DNA from: Trichodesmium erythraeum GBRTRLIN201
GTDB taxonomy: Bacteria; Cyanobacteriota; Cyanobacteriia; Cyanobacteriales; Microcoleaceae
Length of the DNA stretch: 38,253 nt
Direction of reading: 5' to 3'
Assembly: GCA_018457135.1 (NCBI GenBank)
Contig: JAGGDU010000086.1
Location: 1-38,253, forward strand
Of this stretch, positions 1 through 8,765 are shown in pieces (the first letter of the stretch is position 1; each line of letters opens with the position of its first letter). The translations under genes were made by a program, and so were the position numbers. The notes under the pieces are model-generated. The model saw only the letters and a program-made list of their open reading frames with translations. It made no database searches and was not told the origin of the DNA.

Positions 1-52
1 TGAGAGTTGATTATGCTGTTAAGTTAACGTCCTAACCTTTGCTTCGATTGCT

Positions 53-500
53 ATATAATCACATCTAATATTTAGCTAATTAAAGGAATCGAAATCATGA
101 GCAACATAAAAAAATTAACAATATCTATAGTTATTACCTCCTCAATGTCTGTTTTATGTATAATTTAATTTGTTGTTTCTATTTCTATTTTATAGTAGAT
201 TTTGTTTTCAGTAAGTGAGGAAAACGTTAAAGATGCGATCGCAGTTGCCGTACTCTTTTTTTTTAATGTAATCACATCTTTATACAAGGCTATAATTTAG
301 CAAATTAAATCATTTATTTATTTTTGTTAGGAATCAATTTCATGGGCAATATAAAAATCAACAATAGCTATATTTATTACCTCCTCAATTTATATTTTAT
401 GTGTCATTTAATTCTTTGTTTCTATTTCTATTTTATAGTAGATTTTGTCTTCAGTAAGTGAGGAAAATGGTAAAGATATGATCGCAGTTGCCGTACTCAA
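53..500 (+). repeat. Diverged tandem duplication carrying a signal-peptide-like leader
   Basis: Two copies of a roughly 200-240 bp unit lie at about 56-255 and 268-498. Both begin with TAATCACATCT, contain an AGGAATC ribosome-site-like stretch before an ATG (97 in copy 1), and end with GATCGCAGTTGCCGTACTC. In copy 1 the ATG opens a 23-codon hydrophobic leader (MSNIKKLTISIVITSSMSVL...) that stops at once. In copy 2 the same leader is frameshifted in its A-run. This looks like the duplicated 5' end of a gene for an exported protein whose body is gone. A further weak echo of the end motif is seen near 752-775. The repeat is seen directly; the gene origin is inferred. Confidence 0.6.
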
Positions 501-1100
501 GTTTTTGTGATTAGGATAATATTCAAAAAATTCCCAGTTTGTACACCAAAAAGTATTTTGGATCACATTGAGTATATAAGCTATAAACATTAATGATCAA
601 GTATTTACAGTGCGAGCCTCTTGCCAGTCACAGACATACATCACTGATGATGAAACACACTATAAGTCTTAGGAACTAAATTAAATTTTTTTCAAATTAT
701 CTTAATTGTAACTTAGGAGAAAGAATTATCGAATTCGGTTCCTCCCTTAAATGTGATCGTAATTACCGTGCATCTTTTGTTCTGTCATGTTATTTCAGTT
801 CAAAATAGTTTTTGAGCTTATTAAAGTTCCTGTAGGTTTTTGTTGGAGAAGTTGTCAAGTTTTTTCTATTTTCCCACATATTTGTTCAAGAAAGGAATAG
901 CGATCGCGACTAAAGCAAACTCTGCAAGGCTCCGTGAAAGAAAAATATTCCTAATTATTGGAATTATCTAAGCATTATACGAGAAGCGAGAAAGCTTCAG
1001 ATAGAATAAAATCTTAAAATAAAGTGGGATAATTTCAACTATTAGCCTTTTAGTAATCGTCTCTTATAGCCCAAAGATTATTCATAATTTCTAAATATAG

Positions 1101-1175
1101 TGAACTAATAGCGAATTAATAATGAATTAATAGCGAACATATCACAAACTAATAGCAAACAAATAGCGAATTAAA
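1101..1175. repeat. Short direct repeats of an AATAGCGAA-type motif
   Basis: Variants of AATAGCGAA/AATAGCAAAC recur about four times within 75 bases, separated by ACTAAT or AATTAAT. The tract is irregular and non-coding. It resembles a short, decayed tandem repeat; no function can be assigned. Confidence 0.45.
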
Positions 1176-1239
1176 ATTATATAATCACAAAGGAAGAAGC
1201 AAAAATAGGAAGTTAAATATAGTAAGGAACAAAAAAGAT

Positions 1240-1715
1240 ATAGTCAAACAGTGGGTCAAAGAAAGCTTAAAAAACTTAAGATAGGTTGGAATAAAAATTT
1301 CTCAATGATGGGGAATAGATGTTAGGAAAGAAACGATCAAAAAAATTATCAAAAAATATAAATTAATAAAACTCCTGATTCCTGGGAAGTAGAAGTAAAA
1401 AAACCTAAATTATTAGAAATAAAAAAAATTCCCTACCAAAGAAAAGGGAGAAATTGACTTGAGATATTTAGAAAATAGTGGATTTGATTTTAGACCTTAT
1501 GTTCGCTTTGCCGAAAAAAAAGGTAAAAATAACAACGAAAAGCTGTCAAATTCAAAGAATTAATATCTTGTTTGGGGTTAATGAATCCTACAAATAAATT
1601 ATATTATGAAATTAACTACGGAATTATCAACAGTAAAATAGTCAGGAAATTTTGAGATTAATTTAGTGACAATTTGTCTAAACCTACAGTAGCAATTATG
1701 TTTTAAGGCTCAATT
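1240..1715 (+). pseudogene. Decayed IS630-family transposase
   Basis: No long frame survives, but three frames together give recognisable IS630 segments in the right order. An N-terminal helix-turn-helix part reads QWVKESLKNLR, then WGIDVRKETIKKIIKKYKL near 1310-1365. A DDE-core part reads GEIDLRYLENSGFDFRPYV near 1447-1505. A later part reads LGLMNPTNKLYYEI and SDNLSKPTVAIM near 1573-1700, which in intact relatives leads into the DNAP motif. Several stops and frameshifts make it inactive. Terminal inverted repeats were not found, so the element ends are unknown. Confidence 0.75.
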
Positions 1716-2216
1716 CTAAAGTATGATAATTTAATTAAAAAGCTATAGTAATGGGAGTCAATAAATTTCTATATTTTTGGGTTATCTACTTACTTAACTT
1801 AAACAAAACTTAATTGAGATTCTCAGGAAATTTATTAAATATGCATTGATTTAGTTTGATGCTTAAATGAGTGAGAATCAGCTAAGTTTACTTAATTATT
1901 TCAAAAAAGTGCTTAATAATTTCAACCTAAAATATGTAATTAACTTTATTTAGGCACTTAAAGAAAATAGTTGAGTAGCTTAGATAATAATGGTTTATTT
2001 GCTCCTATTTGATAATTTTATTGGCAGCAAGCCAGAGTATCATTCCAAATAACAAGTACACCAACAAATAGCTTTGCAACGTCGATGTCTTTGTACAAGA
2101 TTCGGATAAATACTAAACTTAAATTAAGCTTTCATAATTATTATCTAAATTAATCATATGATAATATATTCATTACTACTTTAATCCATAAAAGGTCAAA
2201 CTAAAAGATAGAGACT
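1716..2216. other. Gene-free AT-rich spacer
   Basis: No coding frame, RNA gene or clear repeat is visible. It separates the IS630 relic from the 3' end of the small membrane protein gene. Confidence 0.6.
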
Positions 2217-2510
2217 TTAGACCCATTTTTTCGGTGAATTTTGATAAAACACATAAGTATCAAACATAGCTCCTACTAAACTACAGGTAATAGCAATTAC
2301 TAAACATCCTTGCCAAGGATGGCCACTGCCGAAAGTTGCTAATAATTCCCACATTTGGTCAATACCAGATTGACCAATTCCCTGTAAACTAGGAAGACGA
2401 CTAATTAAAGTAAAGCTAACCCAGCTAACCCCAATTAAAATAATGGGAGTGATAAAGCTAAAAATAGTTGTTAATAGTAAAGAACGTAGGAAATTAGTTA
2501 AAATAGTCAT
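2217..2510 (-). CDS. Small conserved-looking membrane protein, function unknown
   Basis: About 97 residues counted from MTILTNFL. I prefer this ATG to one five codons upstream (2525) because the upstream residues (MWLII) look like extension; neither has a strong Shine-Dalgarno sequence. Two hydrophobic segments are visible, one near the N-terminus (SLLLTTIFSFITPIILIGVS) and one after the middle (CLVIAITCSLVGAMFDTY), joined by a Gly/Ser-rich linker. It is divergent to mlaE, with about 180 bases between the starts that must hold both promoters. I do not recognise a named family; the composition and codon pattern look real and the protein is probably in the inner or thylakoid membrane. Confidence 0.6.
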   Translation of the reverse strand: MTILTNFLRSLLLTTIFSFITPIILIGVSWVSFTLISRLPSLQGIGQSGIDQMWELLATFGSGHPWQGCLVIAITCSLVGAMFDTYVFYQNSPKKWV

Positions 2511-2688
2511 AATAATTAACCACAAGTTCAGATGTAATTCAACTTCAGTAGCAAGTTAACTACATAAGCTAATTCGCTTATTATAGATAAATATCACTTA
2601 AAATCAGTAAATCTGTAAGAAAACTTAAATTTTGATCTAAAAATCTTGTTGAAGATTAGTAAATTTCTCGTAAATATTCTAGTTTATA

Positions 2689-3486
2689 TTGAGTAAAATT
2701 TTTTTTAACTTTAGTTTAGGGTTGTGGGGACAACGAATGTTGGCAGCTACATATTTAGCTGGCCAAGTATTTGTCCATTTATTCCATGGCAAAATTTATC
2801 GTCGTAATACCATTGAGCAAATGGCGATCGTCGGTCCAGAATCTTTACTAATTGTCTTGCTGACAGCTAGTTTTGTCGGTATGGTATTTACTATTCAGGT
2901 TGCCAGGGAACTTGTAGCTTTTGGTACAGCTAATATGGTTGGAGGTATGTTGGCTCTAACTTTATCTAGGGAACTTGGTCCTGTTTTAACAGCAGTTGTT
3001 GTTGCGGGGCGAGTAGGTTCAGCATTTGCGGCAGAAATAGGCACGATGAAAGTGACAGAGCAAATAGATGCTCTATATATACTGAAAACAGATCCAGTAG
3101 ATTATTTAGTTATTCCCAGAGTTATTGCTTGTGGTGTAATGATGCCAATCTTAACTTTATTGTGTTTGGTGGCTGCTATATTTGGTGGACTAATAATTGC
3201 AGTAAATCTATACGATATTCCCCAAAGCATGTATATTGATTCTGTCCGGAGTTTTTTAACTCTTTGGGATCTGTGCAGTGGATTAACTAAATCAGTTGTC
3301 TTTGGTGTTTTAATTGCTGTAATTGGTACAAGCTGGGGTTTAACTACTACTGGTGGGGCAAAAGGTGTGGGAAAATCTACAACTACGGCCGTTGTGACAT
3401 CCTTAATATCTATCTTTATTTTTAATTTCTTTTTATCTTGGGCAATGTTCCAAGGTATGGGTGGGGCCATGAAGCAGGGCCTTTGA
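2689..3486 (+). CDS. mlaE: MlaE-family ABC transporter permease
   Basis: 265 residues, the normal length for the MlaE/Ycf63 family, which forms the membrane part of an ABC system moving phospholipids (or related lipids) between membranes. Family hallmarks are visible: MAIVGPESLLIVLLTASFVG, the central AGRVGSAFAAEIGTM stretch, VTEQIDALYILKTDP, and the C-terminal GLTTTGGAKGVGKSTTTAVV segment followed by a final transmembrane helix. Five to six hydrophobic segments are predicted by eye. The start is a TTG at 2689; the next in-frame ATG is inside the conserved part (RMLAATYLAG), so TTG fits the family better. It heads a same-strand run with DUF3119, DUF3086 and plsY, an arrangement I associate with cyanobacteria. 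The ATPase and MCE substrate-binding genes are not here. Confidence 0.93.
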   Translation: MSKIFFNFSLGLWGQRMLAATYLAGQVFVHLFHGKIYRRNTIEQMAIVGPESLLIVLLTASFVGMVFTIQVARELVAFGTANMVGGMLALTLSRELGPVLTAVVVAGRVGSAFAAEIGTMKVTEQIDALYILKTDPVDYLVIPRVIACGVMMPILTLLCLVAAIFGGLIIAVNLYDIPQSMYIDSVRSFLTLWDLCSGLTKSVVFGVLIAVIGTSWGLTTTGGAKGVGKSTTTAVVTSLISIFIFNFFLSWAMFQGMGGAMKQGL

Positions 3487-4206
3487 ACTAGGGTTGGGTA
3501 GAATAGGAAAAAAATTTTATTCTGTCAATTGAACTATATTAATCTGGAATATACTATATAATACTCTGTGCTTTTGCTACGGGCTTCTGAAAAAAAAAAT
3601 TGGACCATAATTGACTTTTGATTGAATAAAAAAAATTATAATCATTTTTTTATTATCATTTATTAGCTAAAGCATAGATTCAACTAATAAAACCAACCGC
3701 CGAAACAGTTTTTGGGTAAAATAAAGCATAATAAAGAGATAAAAATAGATAAAACATAGATAAAAAAACTTTTTTTAAGAGGGTGGTAAGATTCATTACC
3801 AAAAAAGTAATTGCAATTGTAGTTTTTGAAGTTTTAAAAATTAGGCTTTGTAAGTATTTGCTGTAATCTGATATTATCTATAATATAACAATAACCAATT
3901 ATCTGCTTTATAATACTTGGATTAAAAAATAAATTGCACCCAAATAAAGAGCAAAAAGTTATGTTAGCTGAAATACTTTTAGTGTAGTTTTAGTTGTGAA
4001 ATGAGGTTTGAATGCAGTCAACAACTTAGCAATGTCACCTCAGTTCGACCTCGTATGCTTGTAGAATAAAGATTGCATATACTTCCAGTTGAAGCACCGA
4101 ATAGAAATAACTAATCACTCAAATATTATGTTTGACTGATTTTTGTAGATAACAAGAAACAGAAAATAAAAATAGATAATTATATTGAATTAATTAACAT
4201 AAAACT
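3487..4206. other. 720-base non-coding spacer between mlaE and the DUF3119 gene
   Basis: Very AT-rich, with many A and T homopolymer runs around 3590-3780. A weak hairpin-like AGAATA...TATTCT pair near 3500-3525 could end mlaE transcription, but it has no T tract. Nothing protein-coding was seen. Confidence 0.5.
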
Positions 4207-4599
4207 ATGACTACTATTTCTACCTCACAAGCAAAACAAGCTATTGAACTTGCCCCTAGTTATAAAATTCCTTTAGTCCTAATAATTGCTGCATTACCTT
4301 TGGCATTTATACAAAAATGGGTGAGTATAGCGATCGCTATATTGGGACTTTTTCTATTAATTCAAACAATAACTATCCGTCTGAAATTTACTGAGACAGC
4401 CTTAGAAGTATACCGTTCAGAGAAACTCTTACGAAACTTTCCTTATCAAGATTGGCTCAACTGGGAAATATTCTGGTCTCCTATTCCCATTCTATTCTAT
4501 TTTAGGGAAATTAAAAGTATCCATTTTCTACCAATTATTTTTGATCCTAAAATGTTGCGAACTTGCCTAGAAAATAACTTTCCTTTAAATCAGGATTAA
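4207..4599 (+). CDS. DUF3119 family protein
   Basis: 130 residues. Two hydrophobic segments (about residues 20-36 and 38-54: IPLVLIIAALPLAF and SIAIAILGLFLLIQTI) are followed by a soluble part with FREIKSIHFLPIIFDPKML. This matches the small cyanobacterial/plastid DUF3119 family, which typically sits between mlaE and a DUF3086 gene as here. Function is unknown. The genomic association suggests a role in lipid transport or membrane homeostasis, which is inference. No good ribosome site precedes the ATG. It is followed after 244 bases by the DUF3086 gene on the same strand. Confidence 0.85.
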   Translation: MTTISTSQAKQAIELAPSYKIPLVLIIAALPLAFIQKWVSIAIAILGLFLLIQTITIRLKFTETALEVYRSEKLLRNFPYQDWLNWEIFWSPIPILFYFREIKSIHFLPIIFDPKMLRTCLENNFPLNQD

Positions 4600-4843
4600 C
4601 TGATGCCGCTACCCAGAAATCAAAATTAAAAAGTATTGTTGATGAGTATTACTTTAATAATTTTGTAATTTATCAGTTATTTTATTTGTCACAAACTGCA
4701 CTAGCTAGAATATGTAAAGTTTGAGATTGGAAAAACAAAAGTTTTTCTGTGTTATTTCCACTTCATAAATTACTACAGCTTTTTTAGTCTAGCTATGGGA
4801 ATTTTTTCTTTTTCAATAGTATAAATTTTTTATATTTTTTTTC

Positions 4844-6016
4844 ATGATGTACCCAGACAAAATACAACCAAAAGAACCAAAAGAACCATTAACAAAAACT
4901 TCAGTGAATTCAGATAACTTAAATCAAATAATTCCTGAAGCTACCGACTTAGATGAAAAAATCAAGATTGAAACTCTTTCTACAGATTCTTCTAGTTTGA
5001 CTGAGGACTCTACAACCGCGCCAGTTGATAAAAATGAAAAAGAATTAACAACAGTAGTTATTGATCGACTACAGCAACAACAAAACTTGAAAGAAGAAAT
5101 AGCTACTTTACAAGAAATTAAGGCTAAATTACAACAAGAAGTGATAGCCCAAACTAAGGCTATAGGGAGTTTAGTCCCAGAAGCTTTAAGTCAGTTGGAG
5201 CAACATAAACAAACCTTGCAAATAGAGGTAGAAAAACTAGAGCATCGCAAAGAACGTATTGAAAAGGAGATGCGGACTACTTTTGCTGGCACTTCTCAGG
5301 ATTTGGCAATTAGAATTAAGGGTTTTAAAGATTATTTGGTGGGAAGCTTGCAAGATTTGGCTGCTGCTGCCGAACAGTTAGAGTTAACTCCACAAAAAGA
5401 GGAGTATCCTACTCCTATAGTGGAAGATGTTCCTATATCTGTCAACAATTATGAAAATCCTAAATTTGCTGAAATGGGTTTTGAGGAACAAACTAGACAG
5501 ATTCGCCAGATTATGGAGGAATATAGGAAGATGCCTGATTATTATGGTCTCCCTTGGAAATTACGGCGTACATTTGAGCCTATTCATGCAGAAAGAGTCT
5601 CAAATTGGTTTTTCTCTCAAGGTGGTCGTGGTTCCCTCCGAACTATGGGTAGTCGCTTACAAAATATTTTGGTGGCTTCGGCAATTGTTTCTATACTCAG
5701 AGATTTGTATGATACAAGGCTACGTCCTCTGATACTTGCTAATTCTCCTGAGCGTTTGGGAGAATGGCGTCGTGGTTTACAAGATTGTCTGGGAATTGAC
5801 CGCCGTGATTTTAGCCCAGAGAGAGGTGTGGCTTTGTTTGAGGAATCGGAAGTATTGGCCCAAAAAGCAGATCGGTTGGTGAGGCAGGGCAAGTTACCAA
5901 TAATTGTGATTGATGATACGGAAGATAAAATTAGTCTTTCTATGTTACAGTTTCCTCTATGGTTGGCCTTTGCTCCTGAGCTTAATTCTCAAAACTCAAC
6001 CGATAAATTTTATTGA
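4844..6016 (+). CDS. DUF3086 family protein with coiled coil
   Basis: 390 residues. The first 65 or so are acidic, Ser/Thr/Lys-rich and probably disordered. Residues about 70-150 form a long heptad-type coiled coil (QQQNLKEEIATLQEIKAKL, HKQTLQIEVEKLEHRKERI). The C-terminal two thirds is the conserved globular DUF3086 part, with YYGLPWKLRRTFEPIHAERV, RGSLRTMGSRLQNILVA and LPIIVIDDTEDKISLSMLQF. There is no signal peptide or membrane segment, so it is presumably cytosolic or peripheral. Two adjacent ATGs (4844 and 4847) could start translation. It sits between DUF3119 and plsY. Function unknown. Confidence 0.9.
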   Translation: MMYPDKIQPKEPKEPLTKTSVNSDNLNQIIPEATDLDEKIKIETLSTDSSSLTEDSTTAPVDKNEKELTTVVIDRLQQQQNLKEEIATLQEIKAKLQQEVIAQTKAIGSLVPEALSQLEQHKQTLQIEVEKLEHRKERIEKEMRTTFAGTSQDLAIRIKGFKDYLVGSLQDLAAAAEQLELTPQKEEYPTPIVEDVPISVNNYENPKFAEMGFEEQTRQIRQIMEEYRKMPDYYGLPWKLRRTFEPIHAERVSNWFFSQGGRGSLRTMGSRLQNILVASAIVSILRDLYDTRLRPLILANSPERLGEWRRGLQDCLGIDRRDFSPERGVALFEESEVLAQKADRLVRQGKLPIIVIDDTEDKISLSMLQFPLWLAFAPELNSQNSTDKFY

Positions 6017-6352
6017 AGAAGAAAAAAGGAAAAAGTGGGCAGACATGAAATAAATTATTCTCTTTATTACCAATGCCTGGTTAATTTTTGAAATTACTAA
6101 CACCAAAAAGTGTTGCATATTGAAAAATTATAATTTATTTTTTAACTATGTCATTAATTGAGGAAAGATTTATCCAAAAATATCTAACATTGATTGCTTC
6201 TATTATAGCACTACCTATGTAGAGTAGGGACATTGATAAATCATATTTCCGGATCATTTAAAGTCCGAAAAACTCACTTCATTAATTATTTTTGAATACA
6301 TGACTTTTGACTGGTGCGTAGCGCCATGCTAATTTTTTAAAGGAATAAGTTA
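6017..6352. other. Non-coding spacer upstream of plsY
   Basis: No gene seen. It contains the hairpin at 6312-6338 described separately; the rest is AT-rich with no clear signal. Confidence 0.5.
6312..6338 (+). terminator. Short hairpin with T-run just upstream of plsY
   Basis: TGGTGC-GTA-GCGCCA forms a 6-bp stem with one G-T pair, followed after four bases by AATTTTTT. It lies only about 15 bases before the plsY start, overlapping its likely leader. It could be a terminator for upstream transcription or an attenuator-like leader structure. The ribosome site AAGGA (6341-6345) follows it. The pairing is seen; the role is inferred. Confidence 0.35.
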
Positions 6353-7039
6353 ATGATTAATTGGTTAGTACTAAATGCAGTAATATTAATTGTTGCCTAT
6401 CTATTGGGTGCTACTCCTAGTGGTTATTGGATAGGTTCTTGGTTTTATGGTGTTGACATTCGTGAACAGGGTTCTGGTTCCACAGGCGCAACTAATGTAT
6501 TAAGAACTTTGGGAAATGTGCCTGCTTTAGTTGTATTGGTTATTGATATTTTTAAGGGTGCATTAGCGATCGCTTTGGTTCGCTATATTTACTCTCTGGT
6601 GTTTGCTCAAAACCTAACTATTATTGCTGGAGTAACTGATATTGATACAGCAAAAGAATGGATGGTTATAATAGCCGGATTAATTGCTATAGTAGGTCAT
6701 ACTAAATCTATTTGGATTGGTTTTAAAGGAGGCAAGTCTGTTGCTTCTAGTCTGGGTATTTTATTAGCAATCTCTTGGGTTGTTGGTTTAGGAACACTTT
6801 CTGTATTTATTGTTGTTCTTACTATTAGTCGTATTGTTTCTTTGAGTTCTATTATAGCTGCTATTTCTGTTTCTGGTTTGATGTTTTTCACAGGTCAACC
6901 ACTTCCTTATCAGATATTTGCTATTACTGGTGGTATATATGTGATTTGGCGTCACATTAGCAATATTGAACGACTTTTAGCTTGTAAAGAACCTCGAATT
7001 GGGCAAAAATTATCGACAGAACAAAAGATGAATAAGTAG
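6353..7039 (+). CDS. plsY: Glycerol-3-phosphate acyltransferase PlsY
   Basis: 228 residues. PlsY transfers the acyl group from acyl-phosphate to glycerol-3-phosphate, giving lysophosphatidate, the first step of membrane phospholipid and glycolipid synthesis, in the inner membrane. The three family motifs are present: GSGSTGATNVLRTLG (about residues 41-55), GHTKSIWIGFKGGKSVASSLG (about 115-135) and the C-terminal HISNIERLLACKEPRIG. Five to six transmembrane segments are evident. The insert between motifs 1 and 2 (NLTIIAGVTDIDTAKEW) is longer than in E. coli PlsY, as is usual in cyanobacteria. The start is supported by AAGGA about 8 bases upstream. It is the last gene of the mlaE-DUF3119-DUF3086 run. 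Confidence 0.95.
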   Translation: MINWLVLNAVILIVAYLLGATPSGYWIGSWFYGVDIREQGSGSTGATNVLRTLGNVPALVVLVIDIFKGALAIALVRYIYSLVFAQNLTIIAGVTDIDTAKEWMVIIAGLIAIVGHTKSIWIGFKGGKSVASSLGILLAISWVVGLGTLSVFIVVLTISRIVSLSSIIAAISVSGLMFFTGQPLPYQIFAITGGIYVIWRHISNIERLLACKEPRIGQKLSTEQKMNK

Positions 7040-7140
7040 GAAATAAAACTACTCAAAAAACTATCTCAATTTTAGTCTTAGCTACTTCCTATTTACTACC
7101 TTTACTTTAAATAATAATCATCAAACTACTAATTAAAATA

Positions 7141-7410
7141 TTAAATTTTATAAATTGCTAAGGGTAATTTATCTGGATCTAGAAAGAAAGTAAAACATTT
7201 GCCAGTTATTTCGTCAGTTCTAATATTTTCTACTTCTATACCGTGATATTTAAAATAATCAACAGACTCATCAATATTATCTACTTCTAAATCTAAATTT
7301 ATTAGACCACAAGCTTATGGCTGAGTCAATCTTCTTGGTTAGTTAGGAAATGAAAATAACTCTATCTGATTGCCATTACCCATACACAAATCTAATTTAT
7401 AAGAATTACG
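7141..7410 (-). pseudogene. Decayed C-terminal part of a glyoxalase-like (VOC) protein
   Basis: Reading the minus strand up to a TAA at 7141-7143 gives, in a single frame, SYKLDLCMGNGNQIELFSF, then ACGLINLDLEVDNIDESVDY, KYHGIEVENIRTDEITGK and CFTFFLDPDKLPLAIYKI. This is the second half of the small lactoylglutathione-lyase-like VOC family (about 125-130 residues, YaeR-type). Two in-frame stops, one after the FSFPN segment and one before ACGL, break it, and the N-terminal third is missing or unrecognisable. It is a dead gene remnant, not mobile DNA. It lies directly beside an IS1 relic, which may have caused the truncation (inference). Confidence 0.75.
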
Positions 7411-7472
7411 GTTAGTGCATCAAGAAATTTTGGGAATGGTAATATAATCGTTGTCCTTAAATACTTTCTATA

Positions 7473-8340
7473 ATGTACTCTATGTCCCCATCAGAAAACT
7501 CATAAAAATGGAAAGACCAGTAATGTTGTCAACAATATTATTGTCCTGAATGCCTACAAACTTTTACCGATACTTTTGACACTCTCTACTATTGTAGAAC
7601 AATTCAACCTGAACAAATACGAATGGTTCTAGAGGCTCACGTTGAGGGCAGTAGTTTAAGAGGGATTAGTCGAACAGTGAATTTGGCCGATAATACGATA
7701 GTTAGTTTGGTGAGAGCTCCCTCTGAAAAAGAACAAATAGATTCATAATGCTCATCTCCAGAATATCAATACCTCACAAATCAACAGTGATGAGTTTTGG
7801 TCACTCATCCAAAAAAACAAAAACAGTGCCAGTATCAGGAATTGAGAGAAGGGAATTCTTGGGTTGGCAAGCCCCTAGGCTTCATCCAGTAGATTAATTC
7901 TGAGTGCTAGAGTAAGTAAACATACTGACCAGTTCATTGAGGAATTGGTCGTCAACACAGAAGGGAAAACTAGCTGTAAAAAATGGCTAACTGATGATTG
8001 GAGGGTATGAACGAGTATTGCCCTGTAATAGAACACATTATTGGTAAAAACCATTGCCCTGTAATTGGAAGGCACAAATGGAATTATCAGACAGCAGCTC
8101 GGTCGATGGCATCGCCGAGAGAATAAATTTGGCAAGCTCTGGCAACAAACTGAGGTAACAGTAAGGTTGGCGAGGGCCTACTTTATTTGATTTGGGTTCA
8201 TAGTCCCAAAGAAAATACTGCTAGGCAAAGAGCTGAGGAACGCGATCGCTCCTTGGAGTGGGAACGACTTAATTACTTATCCCACACTTTACTGAGGCAC
8301 TACCTTGTTGTCTTTACTTTATTCCCCAAACTGTAAAGTA
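7473..8340 (+). pseudogene. Decayed IS1-type transposase
   Basis: Segments in several frames follow the order of the cyanobacterial IS1-like transposases. A zinc-finger remnant reads CPECLQTFTDTFDTLYY, then EQIRMVLEAHVEGSSLRGI near 7613-7672, then the DDE core DQFIEELVVNTEGKTSCKKW near 7925-7985, GRWHRRENKFGKLWQQTEVT near 8100-8160, and a C-terminus EWERLNYLSHTLLRHYL near 8258-8308. There are at least three frameshifts or stops. Around 8018-8076 a short stretch (ATTGCCCTGTAAT) occurs twice, an internal duplication that also disrupts the core. Element ends were not identified. The minus-strand frame across 7875-8135 is a shadow of this relic. Confidence 0.8.
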
Positions 8341-8601
8341 GACAAAAAAATTTGCATAGCAGTTAGAGCTAATGAAACAATATTTTAACCTATCACTAAA
8401 CCACTATCTTTTACCCTAAATTGAGGCTATGTTTTTTTCAATTTCTACAGATAAACCACATTTTTTTTATGAGATTAGCGAGTTATTTCAAATAAAAAAT
8501 AATCTTTTCCTGTAAAATCTATCTCTAGATTAACATAAGCTTTCATAGTAATATTATTTCGTCAAATAGATAAAGAATAGTACTAATACTAATTCATTTT
8601 A

Positions 8602-8732
8602 TAGTACTATTATAATACAATAATACCATAGTTAATCTTTAGAAATACTATGGTATTATTATAACATATACTAGTACTAAATAATTTTAAATATAAATGC
8701 AGTATCATAGAACTTTATCTAAAATTATTTAG
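8602..8732. repeat. Two adjacent large palindromes downstream of the repeat-protein gene
   Basis: The first palindrome pairs AATAATACCATAG (8619-8631) perfectly with CTATGGTATTATT (8648-8660). Its outer arms continue imperfectly to TAGTACTA at 8602-8609 and 8672-8679. The second pairs CTAAATAATTTTA (8677-8689) perfectly with TAAAATTATTTAG (8720-8732). Together they occupy 130 bases just 3' of the minus-strand gene ending at 8766. There is no clean T tract, so they are not a classic terminator. They could be a small miniature element, an RNA-stabilising 3' structure or a bidirectional end signal. Confidence 0.7.
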
Positions 8733-8765
8733 GATTTATATCGAACTTTATGTTGTCAAACTATT

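Noticed and set aside
408-590. 60-codon minus-strand frame
   Set aside because: It runs antisense across the duplicated leader repeat, has no ribosome site and no recognisable protein features.
3102-3470. 122-codon minus-strand frame
   Set aside because: Antisense shadow of mlaE, which has strong family motifs.
5427-5892. Plus-strand (101 codons) and minus-strand (91 codons) frames
   Set aside because: Shadows of the DUF3086 gene in other frames.
7875-8135. 86-codon minus-strand frame
   Set aside because: Antisense to the IS1 transposase relic, whose plus-strand segments are recognisable.
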